From JAKFDI01 sp044508835 (lineage in GTDB: Bacteria; Pseudomonadota; Gammaproteobacteria; Burkholderiales; Burkholderiaceae_C), in NCBI GenBank assembly GCA_044508835.1, contig JBIQHD010000002.1:62001-126000 (forward strand): a DNA stretch of 64,000 bases, written 5' to 3'. Both the position numbers and the translations under genes were made by a program. Below the pieces are notes generated by a model that did no database searches, was not told the origin of the DNA, and was given only the letters and a program-made list of their open reading frames with translations. This document shows, piece by piece, positions 18,391 to 30,518 of this stretch (positions are counted from its first letter, which is position 1; each line of letters starts with the position of its first letter).

Positions 18391-20427
18391 ATGACTGAAC
18401 TGAAGAACACCGAGCAGGAGCTGTCGCGATTCCGCGTGCGGCTGCTTGCGGCCGCGGCGTTCGTGCTGATCGGCTTCGGGCTGCTGGCGGCGCGGCTGGT
18501 GTACCTGCAGGTCGTCAGGTACGAGGCGCTGTCCACGCAGGCCGAGAACAACCGCATCTCGGTGGTGCCCATCGTGCCCAACCGCGGGCTCATCGTCGAC
18601 CGCAACGGCGTGGTGCTGGCCAACAACTACTCGGCCTACACGGTCGAGATCACGCCGTCGAAGGTGGACGACCTGGAGGCCACCATCGACGAGATCGCGA
18701 AGATCGTCGAGGTGACGCCGCGCGACCGCCGGCGCTTCCGCCGGCTGATGGACGACATGAAGAGCTTCGAGTCGCTGCCGCTGCGCACCAAGCTCACCGA
18801 CGAGGAGGTGGCGCGCTTCACCGCCCAGCGCTTCCGCTTCGAGGGCGTGGACATCAAGGCGCGGCTGTTCCGCAACTACCCGCTGGGCGAGGTCGGCAGC
18901 CACGTGCTGGGCTACATCGGGCGCATCAACCAGGCCGAGAAGGAGCGCATCGACGACTCCGAGGCCGCGGCCAACTACCGCGGCACCGAGTACATCGGCA
19001 AGCTCGGCGTCGAGCAGAGCTACGAGCCGCAGCTGCATGGCAGCACCGGCTTCGAGGAAGTGGAGACCAGCGCCTCGGGCCGCGCCGTGCGGCGCCTGCG
19101 CAGCAGCCCGGCCACGCCCGGCGACACGCTGGTGCTGTCGATCGACATCCGCCTGCAGGCGCTGGTGGAGCGGCTCTACGGCGACCGGCGCGGCGCGCTG
19201 GTGGCGATGGACCCGCGCTCGGGCGAGGTGCTGGCCTTCGTCAGCAAGCCGACCTTCGACCCGAACCTGTTCGTCGACGGCATCGATGTGGAGTCGTGGC
19301 GCGAGCTCAACGAGTCGATCGACAAGCCGCTGCTCAACCGCGCCACGCGGGGCACCTACCCGCCGGGCTCGACCTTCAAGCCCTTCATGTCGATGATCGC
19401 CCTGAAGACCGGCAAGCGCAGCGCCACGCAGATCATCCAGGACAACGCGAGCTTCGTCTTCGGCGGCCACACCTTCCGCAGCCACGGCGACCACGGCCTG
19501 GGCCCGGTCGACATGACGCGCGCCATCATCAAGTCGAGCAACGTCTACTTCTATTCGCTCGCCAACGAGATGGGCGTCGACCTGATGCACGACCAGCTCG
19601 AGCCCTTCGGCTTCGGCCGCAAGACCGGCATCGACATCGAGGGCGAGCTGACCGGCCTGCTGCCGTCCACCGAATGGAAGCGCCGCGCCTACCGGCGCCC
19701 GGAACAGAAGAAGTGGTACGCGGGCGAGACGATCTCGCTGGGCATCGGCCAGGGCTACAACAACTTCACCATGCTGCAGCTCGCCACCGCCACGGCCACG
19801 CTGGTGACGGGCGGGCGCCGCTTCGAGCCGCGGCTGGTGCGCGAAATCCAGGACGTGGTGTCGCACGAGCGCCGGCGCGTGGCCAGCCGCGAGATCGAGC
19901 CGCTGCCGCTCAGGCCCGAGCACGTGAAGGTGGTCACCGACGCCATGTACGGCGTGACGCAGGAAGGCACGGCGACGCGCGTCTTCGCCGGCGCCGCCTA
20001 CAGGAGCGGCGGCAAGACCGGCACGGCGCAGGCCGTGGGCGTGCGCCAGAACGAGAAGTACAACGCCGCCAAGCTGGAGGAGCACAAGCGCGACCACTCG
20101 CTGTACATCGCCTTCGCGCCGGTGGAGGCGCCGACCATCGTGGTGGCCGTCATCGTGGAGAACGCCGGCTTCGGCGCCGCGGCGGCCACGCCGATCGCGC
20201 GCCGCGTGCTCGACTACTGGGTGGCCGGGCAGTACCCGAGCGAGGAGGACATCGCCGCCGTCAGCCAGGGCCGGGGCGGCCCGCCGACGGGCGCGCCGCG
20301 GCCCATCGGCGCCGTGCCGCTGCCCGGCCTCACGCTGATGCGCCCGCCTGGCGCGGCCGGCGCCGCGGCGCCCGCCTCCGCGGCGCAGGCGCTGGCCGCG
20401 GCCGCCGGGCCGGAGGCGGCGAGATGA
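18391..20427 (+). CDS. mrdA: Penicillin-binding protein 2, elongation-specific transpeptidase
   Basis: 678 residues. Class B PBP that cross-links peptidoglycan during cell elongation with RodA. One N-terminal membrane segment (about 18-40), the pedestal domain (NRGLIVDRNGVVLANN), then the transpeptidase with active-site STFK (PPGSTFKPF), SSN (KSSNVYFYSL) and KTG (SGGKTGTAQAVG). The C-terminal Ala/Pro-rich tail is longer than in enteric PBP2. ATGA overlap with rodA. Confidence 0.98.
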   Translation: MTELKNTEQELSRFRVRLLAAAAFVLIGFGLLAARLVYLQVVRYEALSTQAENNRISVVPIVPNRGLIVDRNGVVLANNYSAYTVEITPSKVDDLEATIDEIAKIVEVTPRDRRRFRRLMDDMKSFESLPLRTKLTDEEVARFTAQRFRFEGVDIKARLFRNYPLGEVGSHVLGYIGRINQAEKERIDDSEAAANYRGTEYIGKLGVEQSYEPQLHGSTGFEEVETSASGRAVRRLRSSPATPGDTLVLSIDIRLQALVERLYGDRRGALVAMDPRSGEVLAFVSKPTFDPNLFVDGIDVESWRELNESIDKPLLNRATRGTYPPGSTFKPFMSMIALKTGKRSATQIIQDNASFVFGGHTFRSHGDHGLGPVDMTRAIIKSSNVYFYSLANEMGVDLMHDQLEPFGFGRKTGIDIEGELTGLLPSTEWKRRAYRRPEQKKWYAGETISLGIGQGYNNFTMLQLATATATLVTGGRRFEPRLVREIQDVVSHERRRVASREIEPLPLRPEHVKVVTDAMYGVTQEGTATRVFAGAAYRSGGKTGTAQAVGVRQNEKYNAAKLEEHKRDHSLYIAFAPVEAPTIVVAVIVENAGFGAAAATPIARRVLDYWVAGQYPSEEDIAAVSQGRGGPPTGAPRPIGAVPLPGLTLMRPPGAAGAAAPASAAQALAAAAGPEAAR

Positions 20428-21581
20428 GCGCCGTCTTCGACAAGCCCTCGGTGCTGCAGCGCGTGCGGCCGGTGTTCAGCGGCTTCGACGGCGCGCTGCT
20501 GCTGGGCATCGCGCTGCTCGCCTTCGCCGGCCTGGTGAACATGTACTCGGTCGGCTTCGACCACGGCACGCGCTTCGTCGACCACGGGCGCAACATGCTG
20601 ATCGCTCTCGGCATCCTGTTCGTCGTGGCGCAGGTGCCGCCGCAGCGGCTCATGGCGCTGGCCGTGCCGCTGTACACGCTGGGCGTGGCGCTGCTGGTCG
20701 CGACGGCGGTCATGGGCATCACGAAGAAGGGCGCCACCCGCTGGCTCGACGTGGGCGTGACCGTGATCCAGCCGAGCGAGATGCTGAAGATCGCCACGCC
20801 GCTCATGCTCGCCTGGTGGTTCCAGCGGCGCGAGGGGCAGACGCGCCTGCCCGAGTTCATCGGCGCCTTCGCCATCCTCGCGCTGCCCGTGGGCCTGATC
20901 GTCAAGCAGCCCGACCTGGGCACCGCCATCCTCGTCGTCTCGACCGGCCTGTCCGTCATCTTCTTCGCCGGGCTGGCGTGGCGGCTGATCCTGCCGGTGG
21001 TGGCGATCGGGGCGATCGGCATCGCGGCCATCGTGCTCTCGGGCGACCGCATCTGCCAGCCCGACGTGCAGTGGCCGATGCTGCGCGAGTACCAGAAGAC
21101 GCGCGTGTGCACCCTGCTCGACCCCACGAAGGATCCGCTCGGCAAGGGCTTCCACACCCTGCAGGGCATGATCGCCATCGGCTCCGGCGGCATCGAGGGC
21201 AAGGGCTTCATGAAGGGCACGCAGACGCACCTGGAGTTCATCCCCGAGCGCACCACCGACTTCGCCTTCGCCGGCTACGCCGAGGAGTTCGGCCTGCTCG
21301 GCTGCGTGGCGCTGATCCTCGGCTTCACCTTCCTCATCTTCCGCGGGCTGATGATCGCCGCCGACGCGCCCAGCCTGTTCGCGCGGCTGCTGGCCGGGGC
21401 CGTCACGCTCAGCTTCTTCACCTATGCCTTCGTCAACATGGGCATGGTCAGCGGCATCCTGCCGGTGGTGGGCGTGCCGCTGCCGTTCGTGAGCTACGGC
21501 GGCACGGCGATGGTGACCATCGGCCTCGGCCTGGGCATGCTGATGTCGATCGCGCGCAGCCGGCGCTCGAAGCAGCGCTGA
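20424..21581 (+). CDS. rodA: Peptidoglycan glycosyltransferase RodA
   Basis: 385 residues, SEDS family, about ten membrane segments. Polymerises lipid II for lateral wall growth with PBP2. Family marks: GATRWLDVGVTVIQPSEMLKIATPLMLAWW, LIVKQPDLGTAIL, the loop LEFIPERTTDFAFAGYAEEFGLLG, and GVPLPFVSYGGTAM. The start overlaps the mrdA stop. It is convergent with ctaD, 19 bases apart. Confidence 0.98.
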   Translation: MSAVFDKPSVLQRVRPVFSGFDGALLLGIALLAFAGLVNMYSVGFDHGTRFVDHGRNMLIALGILFVVAQVPPQRLMALAVPLYTLGVALLVATAVMGITKKGATRWLDVGVTVIQPSEMLKIATPLMLAWWFQRREGQTRLPEFIGAFAILALPVGLIVKQPDLGTAILVVSTGLSVIFFAGLAWRLILPVVAIGAIGIAAIVLSGDRICQPDVQWPMLREYQKTRVCTLLDPTKDPLGKGFHTLQGMIAIGSGGIEGKGFMKGTQTHLEFIPERTTDFAFAGYAEEFGLLGCVALILGFTFLIFRGLMIAADAPSLFARLLAGAVTLSFFTYAFVNMGMVSGILPVVGVPLPFVSYGGTAMVTIGLGLGMLMSIARSRRSKQR

Positions 21582-21600
21582 GGCGCGGCCCGGCGCGCCG

Positions 21601-23238
21601 TCAGCCGATCACGCGCGTGGCGCTCGCGTCCAGGCGCGGCGGCGTGGCGAAGGTGTGCGCCGGCGCGGGCGAGGGCACTTCCCACTCCAGGCCCTCGGCG
21701 CCGTCCCAGGGCCGCTGCGGCGCCGGCTCGCCGCGCCCGCGCACCATCGGCAGCACGACGAACAGCAGGAAGTACACCTGCATCAGCCCGAAGCCGAGCG
21801 CGCCCACGGAGGCGAGCGCGTTGAAGTCGGCGAACTGCATCGGGTAGTCGGCGTAGCGGCGCGGCATGCCCGCCAGGCCGAGGAAGTGCATCGGGAAGAA
21901 GGCCACGTTGAAGAACACGAGCGAGCCCCAGAAGTGGATCTGCCCGCGTGTCTCGCTGTACATGCGCCCGGTCCACTTCGGCCCCCAGAAGTACACGCCG
22001 CCCAGCAGCGCGAACAGCGAGCCGGCCACCAGCACGTAGTGGAAGTGGGCGACGACGTAGTAGGTGTCCTGCAGCTGCACGTCCACTGGCACGATGGCGA
22101 GGATGAGCCCGGTGAAGCCGCCGATGGCGAACACGAAGATGAAGCCCACGGCCCACAGCATGGGCGTCTCGAAGGTCATCGAGCCGCGCCACATGGTGGC
22201 CACCCAGTTGAAGATCTTCACGCCCGTGGGGATGGCGATGAGCATCGTCGCGTACATGAAGAAGAGCTGGCCCGTCACCGGCATGCCGGTGGAGAACATG
22301 TGGTGCGCCCACACCAGGAAGCTGAGGATGGCGATGGATGCCGTGGCGTACACCATCGACACGTAGCCGAACAGCCGCTTGCGCGCGAACGCCGGGATGA
22401 TGGCGCTGATGATGCCGAAGGCCGGCAGGATCATGATGTAGACCTCGGGGTGCCCGAAGAACCAGAACACGTGCTGGTACAGCACCGGGTCGCCGCCGGC
22501 GGCGGCGTTGAAGAACGTGGTGCCGAAGTGCCGGTCGGTGAGCGTCATGGTGATGGCCGAGGCGAACACCGGGATCACCGCGATCAGCAGGTAGGCGGTG
22601 ATGAGCCAGGTCCAGCAGAACAGCGGCAGGCGCATCAGCGTCATGCCGGGCGCGCGCATGTTCAGGATGGTCACGATGATGTTGATCGAGCCCATGATCG
22701 AGCTCGCGCCCATGATGTGGATCGCGAAGATGCTCGCATCCATCGACGGGCCCATCTGCAGGCTGAGCGGCGCGTAGAGCGTCCAGCCCGCGGCCGGCGC
22801 GCCGCCGGGCGTGAAGAACCCCGCGACGAGCATGATCGCCGCCGGGATCAGCAGCCAGAAGCTCAGGTTGTTCATGCGCGCGAAGGCCATGTCCGACGCG
22901 CCGATCTGCAGCGGGATCATCCAGTTCGCGAAGCCCACGAACGCCGGCATGATGGCGCCGAACACCATGATGACGCCGTGCATCGTGGTGAGCTGGTTGA
23001 ACATCTGCGGGTTCACGATCTGCAGCCCCGGCTGGAACAGCTCGGCGCGGATCAGCAGCGCGAGCACGCCGCCGGTGAGCAGCATCGTGAACGAGAACGC
23101 CAGGTAGAGCGTGCCGATGTCCTTGTGGTTGGTCGCCAGCAGCCAGCGGCGCCAGCCGTGGGGGTGGGCGTGGTCGCCGCCGTGGGCGTGGTCCGCCGGC
23201 GTGCCGGCGAGGGCGGCGGGGGTCGTCGCGTCATCCAT
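21601..23238 (-). CDS. ctaD: Cytochrome c oxidase subunit I, isolated gene
   Basis: 545 residues, 12 membrane segments. Catalytic subunit of an aa3-type haem-copper oxidase. All metal and proton-path residues I can check are present: haem His in TMHGVIMVF, CuB His/cross-linked Tyr with Glu in FGHPEVYIMILP, CuB His pair in WAHHMFSTG, haem His pair in HFHYVL, D-path Asp in GASDMAFARMNNLS. The first 25 residues are His/Ala-rich. Unusually, no subunit II, III or assembly gene lies near it; instead it follows acs and a DUF488 gene, overlapping the latter by eight bases. Confidence 0.96.
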   Translation of the reverse strand: MDDATTPAALAGTPADHAHGGDHAHPHGWRRWLLATNHKDIGTLYLAFSFTMLLTGGVLALLIRAELFQPGLQIVNPQMFNQLTTMHGVIMVFGAIMPAFVGFANWMIPLQIGASDMAFARMNNLSFWLLIPAAIMLVAGFFTPGGAPAAGWTLYAPLSLQMGPSMDASIFAIHIMGASSIMGSINIIVTILNMRAPGMTLMRLPLFCWTWLITAYLLIAVIPVFASAITMTLTDRHFGTTFFNAAAGGDPVLYQHVFWFFGHPEVYIMILPAFGIISAIIPAFARKRLFGYVSMVYATASIAILSFLVWAHHMFSTGMPVTGQLFFMYATMLIAIPTGVKIFNWVATMWRGSMTFETPMLWAVGFIFVFAIGGFTGLILAIVPVDVQLQDTYYVVAHFHYVLVAGSLFALLGGVYFWGPKWTGRMYSETRGQIHFWGSLVFFNVAFFPMHFLGLAGMPRRYADYPMQFADFNALASVGALGFGLMQVYFLLFVVLPMVRGRGEPAPQRPWDGAEGLEWEVPSPAPAHTFATPPRLDASATRVIG

Positions 23239-23649
23239 GGGTTCGTTCCTCCATCACCGCGCGCAGCACCACGGCGTTGTTGTGCGCGCCGTCGCGCGCG
23301 TCGTAGACGAGGGTCAGCCGCTCGCGCTCGCGAAGGCCTTCCAGCAGCGCCAGCACGTCGCCGCGCTCGGCCAGCTCGGCGCGGTACCTGCGCTCGAAGG
23401 CGTCCCAGCGGCGCGGGTCGTGGGCGAACCAGCGGCGCAGCGCCTCGCTCGGGGCGGCGTCCTTGAGCCACAGGTCGGCGGCCACGCGGTCGCGGGCCAG
23501 GCCGCGCGGCCACAGCCGGTCGACGAGCACGCGCATGCCGTCCTGCGGCGACGGCGCCTCGCGGGCGCGCTTGAGCGCGATCTCGTGCGGCGCGCCGGCG
23601 CGGGGCATGCGGGCCGCGGGCGCCGGTGCGGCGCGGGCGGCGTGGCCCG

Positions 23650-23653
<4 letters not shown>
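23231..23653 (-). CDS. DUF488-family protein
   Basis: 140 residues. Family signature clear: RVLVDRLWPRGLARDRVAADLWLKDAAPSEALRRWFAHDPRRWDAFERRYRAEL. DUF488 proteins are small cytoplasmic proteins of unknown biochemical role. The ATG overlaps the acs stop (ATGA at 23650-23653) and its stop overlaps the ctaD start by eight bases, so all three genes appear translationally linked. The first 25 residues are Ala/Pro-rich and may not be part of the fold; a later start is possible. Confidence 0.88.
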
Positions 23654-25644
<1,991 letters not shown>

Positions 25645-25761
25645 GGGGGTCTCCTGGGGGGCGGGCGCCGAAGCACGGCCGCCGGGGACGCGGCGACCCC
25701 GGCACTGCGGCGCCCGTGGAGCTTGAGCCCGCGCGGAAAATAAGTAAAACGAGATTCATGC

Positions 25762-25794
25762 GCGATTGAATGCAATACTTTTGCATTCAATCGC
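25762..25794. promoter_or_regulatory. 14-bp perfect inverted repeat in acs/lysR intergenic region
   Basis: Arms GCGATTGAATGCAA (25762-25775) and TTGCATTCAATCGC (25781-25794), 5-base spacer. It is AT-rich against a GC-rich background and lies 48 bases before the LysR-type gene and 118 bases before acs. The position between a LysR gene and a divergent gene is classic for the LysR regulator's own binding site. Binding is inferred. Confidence 0.65.
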
Positions 25795-25841
25795 CGGCCC
25801 GGACGGGCCGGCGCGCACGGCTGCCCCGGGAACGCCACCGC

Positions 25842-26756
25842 ATGGACATCAACCTCGCACGCACCTTTCTCGAGATCGTCTCCTGCGGCAGCTTCCTGCG
25901 CGCGGCCGAGCGGCTGCACGTCACGCAGACGGCGGTGAGCGCGCGGGTGCGCACGCTCGAGGACCTGCTCGGCCGCCAGCTCTTCGTGCGCAACAAGTCG
26001 GGCGCCACCCTGACCGCGGCGGGCGAGCAGTTCCGCCGCCATGCGTCCACGCTGGTGCAGGTGTGGGAGCGCGCGCGCCACCAGGTGGCCGTGCCGCCGG
26101 GGCGGCGCGCCGTGCTCACGGTGGGCTGCGAGGTCAGCCTGTGGGACCCGCTGCTGCGCGACTGGCTGCTGTGGATGCGCGGCGCGGCGCCGCACCTGGC
26201 GCTGCGCACCGAGGTCGGCTTTCCGCAGGCGCTGCTCGCCCACGTGGCCGAAGGCGTGCTCGACATCGCCGTCGTCTACGCGCCGCAGCAGCGCCCGGGC
26301 CTGCGCGTCGAGCTGCTGATCGAGGAGAAGCTGGTGCTCGTGAGCACCTCCAGCGCGGCGCGCCACCGCGGCTACAGGCCGCGGCCGGCGGACTACGTCT
26401 ACGTGGACTGGGGACCGGAGTTCGCCGCCCAGCACAGCCTCGCGTTCCCCGCGCTGTCGAACGCGCCCGTCTCCGCCGGGCTCGGGCCGCTCGGGCGCGA
26501 GTACCTGCTGGCCGCCGGCGGCGCGGGCTACTTCCGCCTCGACGTGGTGCGCGACGACATCGAGCGCGGCCGCCTGCACCGCGTGCCCGGCGCGCCGGAG
26601 TTCCTGTATCCGGCGTATGCCGTCTATGCGGCGGCGGCCGACCCGAAGCTCGTCACGCCGGCGCTGGCCGGGCTGCGCCACGTGGCCGGGGCCGACACCG
26701 GCCGCCGGCCGCCGCCCGCGGCGGCGAAGCCGCGCAAGCGGGCGGCGCCGGCCTGA
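25842..26756 (+). CDS. LysR-family transcriptional regulator
   Basis: 304 residues. N-terminal winged helix-turn-helix (MDINLARTFLEIVSCGSFLRAAERLHVTQTAVSARVRTLEDLLGRQLF style, residues 1-60) followed by a periplasmic-binding-protein-like effector domain (about 90-290, with DIAVVYAPQQRPGL). Pro/Lys-rich tail. Divergent from acs with the inverted repeat at 25762-25794 between them, and 72 bases upstream of a TDT-family permease gene. Likely to control one or both neighbours and itself; effector unknown. Confidence 0.95.
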   Translation: MDINLARTFLEIVSCGSFLRAAERLHVTQTAVSARVRTLEDLLGRQLFVRNKSGATLTAAGEQFRRHASTLVQVWERARHQVAVPPGRRAVLTVGCEVSLWDPLLRDWLLWMRGAAPHLALRTEVGFPQALLAHVAEGVLDIAVVYAPQQRPGLRVELLIEEKLVLVSTSSAARHRGYRPRPADYVYVDWGPEFAAQHSLAFPALSNAPVSAGLGPLGREYLLAAGGAGYFRLDVVRDDIERGRLHRVPGAPEFLYPAYAVYAAAADPKLVTPALAGLRHVAGADTGRRPPPAAAKPRKRAAPA

Positions 26757-26828
26757 CGCGCCCCGGCCCGGGCCGTCGGGCGCAAACGCGCACGACAATC
26801 GGCGGCCCACCTCAGCCTCGGGAGCCCC

Positions 26829-27935
26829 ATGTCGAACGTCGTCCCGCCCCGCGACGCGGCGAGCGCCGCCCCGGCCGCGCGCGCGCCGGCCGACGGCGGC
26901 CTCGCCGGCATGTCGCCGGCCTACTTCGCGATGGTGATGGCCACCGGCATCGTCGCCATCGCGGCGCACCTGCATGGCCTGCGGCTCGTCGCGCGGCCGC
27001 TGTTCTGGCTCAACGTGCTCGCCTGGGGCGTGCTGTGGGCACTGAGCCTGCTGCGCATGGCGCGCCATCCGCGGCGCTTCTTCGGCGACATGGTCGACCA
27101 CCTGCGCGGCCCGGGCTTCTTCACCACGGTGGCCGGCACCGCCGTGCTGGGCAGCCAGTTCGTGATCTTCGAGGCCGACTACCGCGTGGCGCTGGCCCTG
27201 TGGGCGCTGGCGCTGACCCTGTGGGTGGGCCTCACCTACACCATCTTCACCGCCTTCACCATCAAGGAGCACAAGCCGCCGCTGGACCAGGGCATCTCCG
27301 GCGCCTGGCTGCTCGCGGTGGTGGCCACGCAGTCGCTCGCCGTCCTGAGCGCGCTGCTGGCCGTGCACGCCGTGCCGCCGTGGAAGCTGGAGCTGAACTT
27401 CTTCGCGCTGTCGATGTGGCTGTGGGGCGGGATGCTCTACATCTGGATGATGTCGCTCATCTTCTACCGCTACACCTTCTTCCGCCTCGCGCCCGACGAC
27501 CTCACGCCGCCCTACTGGATCAACATGGGCGCGATGGCGATCTCCACGCTCGCCGGCTCGCTGCTCATCGTCAACGCGCCCGAGGCGCCGTTCCTGAACT
27601 CGATGCTGCCCTTCCTCAAGGGCTTCACCATCCTCTACTGGGCCACCGGCACGTGGTGGATCCCGATGCTGCTGCTGCTGGGCATCTGGCGCTACGTCTA
27701 CAAGCGCTTCCCGCTGAGCTACAGCCCGCTGTACTGGGGCGCGGTGTTCCCGCTGGGCATGTACTCGGCCTGCACGCACGAGTTGGCGCGGGCCCTGTCG
27801 GCCGGCTTCCTGGACCTGCTGGCGCCGCTGTTCCTGGCCGTGGCGCTGGCCGCCTGGACGGCCGCCTTCACGGGGCTGCTGCGCCAGCTCGCGCGGCGCG
27901 CCCGGGGGTGGGCGGGGCGCCCCGCATCCCCCTAG
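26829..27935 (+). CDS. TDT-family permease (TehA/SLAC1/sulfite-exporter type)
   Basis: 368 residues, about ten membrane segments. Starts with an Ala/Pro-rich cytoplasmic stretch, then MSPAYFAMVMATGIVAIAAHLHG, typical of the tellurite-resistance/dicarboxylate transporter family. Also seen: FYRYTFFRLAPDDLTPPYWINMGAMAISTLAG and FTILYWATGTWWIPMLLLLGIWR. Members export sulfite or malate, or act as anion channels; the substrate cannot be decided here. Ribosome-binding site GGGAGCCCC. Probably regulated by the LysR gene before it. Confidence 0.88.
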   Translation: MSNVVPPRDAASAAPAARAPADGGLAGMSPAYFAMVMATGIVAIAAHLHGLRLVARPLFWLNVLAWGVLWALSLLRMARHPRRFFGDMVDHLRGPGFFTTVAGTAVLGSQFVIFEADYRVALALWALALTLWVGLTYTIFTAFTIKEHKPPLDQGISGAWLLAVVATQSLAVLSALLAVHAVPPWKLELNFFALSMWLWGGMLYIWMMSLIFYRYTFFRLAPDDLTPPYWINMGAMAISTLAGSLLIVNAPEAPFLNSMLPFLKGFTILYWATGTWWIPMLLLLGIWRYVYKRFPLSYSPLYWGAVFPLGMYSACTHELARALSAGFLDLLAPLFLAVALAAWTAAFTGLLRQLARRARGWAGRPASP

Positions 27936-27941
27936 CGATCA

Positions 27942-27970
27942 CTGTACAAACATCCAGCTTTTGAGATAAT
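27942..27970 (+). promoter_or_regulatory. SOS (LexA) box and -10 of recA
   Basis: CTGTACAAACATCCAG (27942-27957) fits the CTGT-N8-ACAG LexA box with one mismatch in the last quartet. GATAAT at 27965-27970 is a good -10; with a 17-base spacer the -35 (CTGTAC) lies inside the LexA box, so LexA would block the promoter. Twenty-five bases separate the -10 from the recA ATG. Confidence 0.75.
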
Positions 27971-27995
27971 GCGCGCTACTTCTGCCGGAGACACC

Positions 27996-29084
<1,089 letters not shown>

Positions 29085-29140
29085 GCGGGCGTGCGCCGGC
29101 TGCTCTTCGTCTTCGTCTTCGCTCTTCGCCCGGCGCCGCC

Positions 29141-29722
29141 ATGCGCCCCAGGCCGTCGCTGAAGGGCCGTGCGCTGGCGCTGCTGGCCCAGCGCGAACAC
29201 AGCCCCGCCGAACTGCGCCGCAAGCTGTTGCGGCATGCCCGCGGCGAAGCGGTCGAGGCGGCGGTCGCGGCCGTGGCGTCCGCCGTCTCGCCGTTCGACG
29301 CACCCGACGAGGCGGCGCTGACCGAAGCCGCCGCCTCCGTCGACGAAGCGGCCGTCGCCGCCCGGCTCGACGAACTGGTCGACTGGCTGCGCGCCCACCA
29401 ATACCTCAGCGAAGAGCGCTTCATCGAGTCGCGCGTCCATGCGCGCGCCGCGCGCTATGGGCAGATGCGCATCCGCCAGGAACTGGCGCAGCACGGCCTG
29501 AAGCTGAACGACGAGATGTCCGAGGCGCTGAGGGATTCCGAGCTCGAGCGCGCCGCCGAAGCGCTGCGCCGCAAGTTCCCGCAGCCCCCCGCGACGCCCG
29601 CCGAGCGGGCCCGCCAGGCGCGCTTTCTCGCCGGCCGCGGCTTCGCCTCCGACGTGGTGGCCCGGCTGATCCGCCGCGGCGCGGCGCGGGGGCCGCAGGA
29701 GGCCGACACCGACGAATCCTGA
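29141..29722 (+). CDS. recX: Regulatory protein RecX
   Basis: 193 residues. Inhibitor/modulator of RecA filaments. Three-helix repeats are seen: SLKGRALALLAQREHSPAELRRKLLRH, LDELVDWLRAHQYLSEERFIESRVHARAARYGQMRIRQELAQHGL, and AERARQARFLAGRGFASDVVARLI. A low-complexity Ala/Val insert (about 38-70) separates the first repeat from the rest and makes it longer than E. coli RecX. Normal position just after recA, so probably SOS-controlled. Confidence 0.95.
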   Translation: MRPRPSLKGRALALLAQREHSPAELRRKLLRHARGEAVEAAVAAVASAVSPFDAPDEAALTEAAASVDEAAVAARLDELVDWLRAHQYLSEERFIESRVHARAARYGQMRIRQELAQHGLKLNDEMSEALRDSELERAAEALRRKFPQPPATPAERARQARFLAGRGFASDVVARLIRRGAARGPQEADTDES

Positions 29723-29900
29723 GAGGCCGGATCGGCCGCTTTCGTCGCCGCGCAGCGCACCGGCCGAAGGCGCGCTGCAGTTTGGTGCAGAGCAGCATGC
29801 TACATTCAGCGGCTGTCAGCGCGGGACTCCGCCTGCGTTGGGCATGCATCAGGCGCCGGACCCGGCGCACGTTCAGTCCTGCCCGCCCGCCATTTCTTCG

Positions 29901-30518
29901 ATGTCTCTTCCCGCCGCCGCGCCCGGGCGCCAACTCAAGCATCGCCGCACGATCGACGTGCAAATCTTTGCGCGCGGCGACGGCCTGTGGGAGGTCGATG
30001 CCCGCCTCACCGACGTGAAGACGCGCGACGCCCAGCTCGGCAGCGGCCTGCGCCGCGCCGGCGAGCCGATCCACGAGATGCTGCTGCGCCTGGTGATCGA
30101 CGAGCGCATGAACATCCTCGAGGCCGGCTCCGAGACCCTGTGGATGCCCTACGTCGGCGAGTGCGACCAGCACGGCGACGCCTACCGGCAGCTCGTCGGC
30201 CTGAACCTGCGCGACGGCTTCCGCGACGCGGTGCGCCGGCGGCTCGGCGGCGTGCGTGGCTGCACCCACATCACCGAGATGACGCAGGTGCTGCCTACCG
30301 CCGTCATCCAGGCCTTCGCCGGCGACGTGTTCCGCACCTCGGACAATCCGGACGCCGACCATCCGCCGTTCCAGCTCAACCGCTGCCACGCGCTGCGCTT
30401 CGACCGCGACGCCGTCAAGACCCACTACCCGCGCTGGTACCGACCGGCGCCTCCTGAACAAGCCGGCGCACGATCGGCCGATTCCTCCCCCGAACCTCAG
30501 CAAGAGAGCCCGCGATGA
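29901..30518 (+). CDS. DUF2889-domain protein
   Basis: 205 residues. Contains RRTIDVQIFARGDGLWEVDARLTDVKTRDAQL and the C-terminal RCHALRFDRDAVKTHYPRWY typical of DUF2889, a family of unknown function. No signal peptide or membrane segment, so probably cytoplasmic. I chose ATG 29901 because the conserved domain begins about ten residues later; an ATG at 29838 would add 21 residues. Its stop overlaps the sucC start (ATGA at 30515-30518), so it is translationally coupled to succinyl-CoA synthetase. Confidence 0.85.
   Translation: MSLPAAAPGRQLKHRRTIDVQIFARGDGLWEVDARLTDVKTRDAQLGSGLRRAGEPIHEMLLRLVIDERMNILEAGSETLWMPYVGECDQHGDAYRQLVGLNLRDGFRDAVRRRLGGVRGCTHITEMTQVLPTAVIQAFAGDVFRTSDNPDADHPPFQLNRCHALRFDRDAVKTHYPRWYRPAPPEQAGARSADSSPEPQQESPR

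Noticed and set aside
29776..29806. Possible sigma-70 promoter (TTGGTG and TACATT) before the DUF2889 gene
   Set aside because: The spacing between the two hexamers is only 13 bases, too short for a normal promoter.
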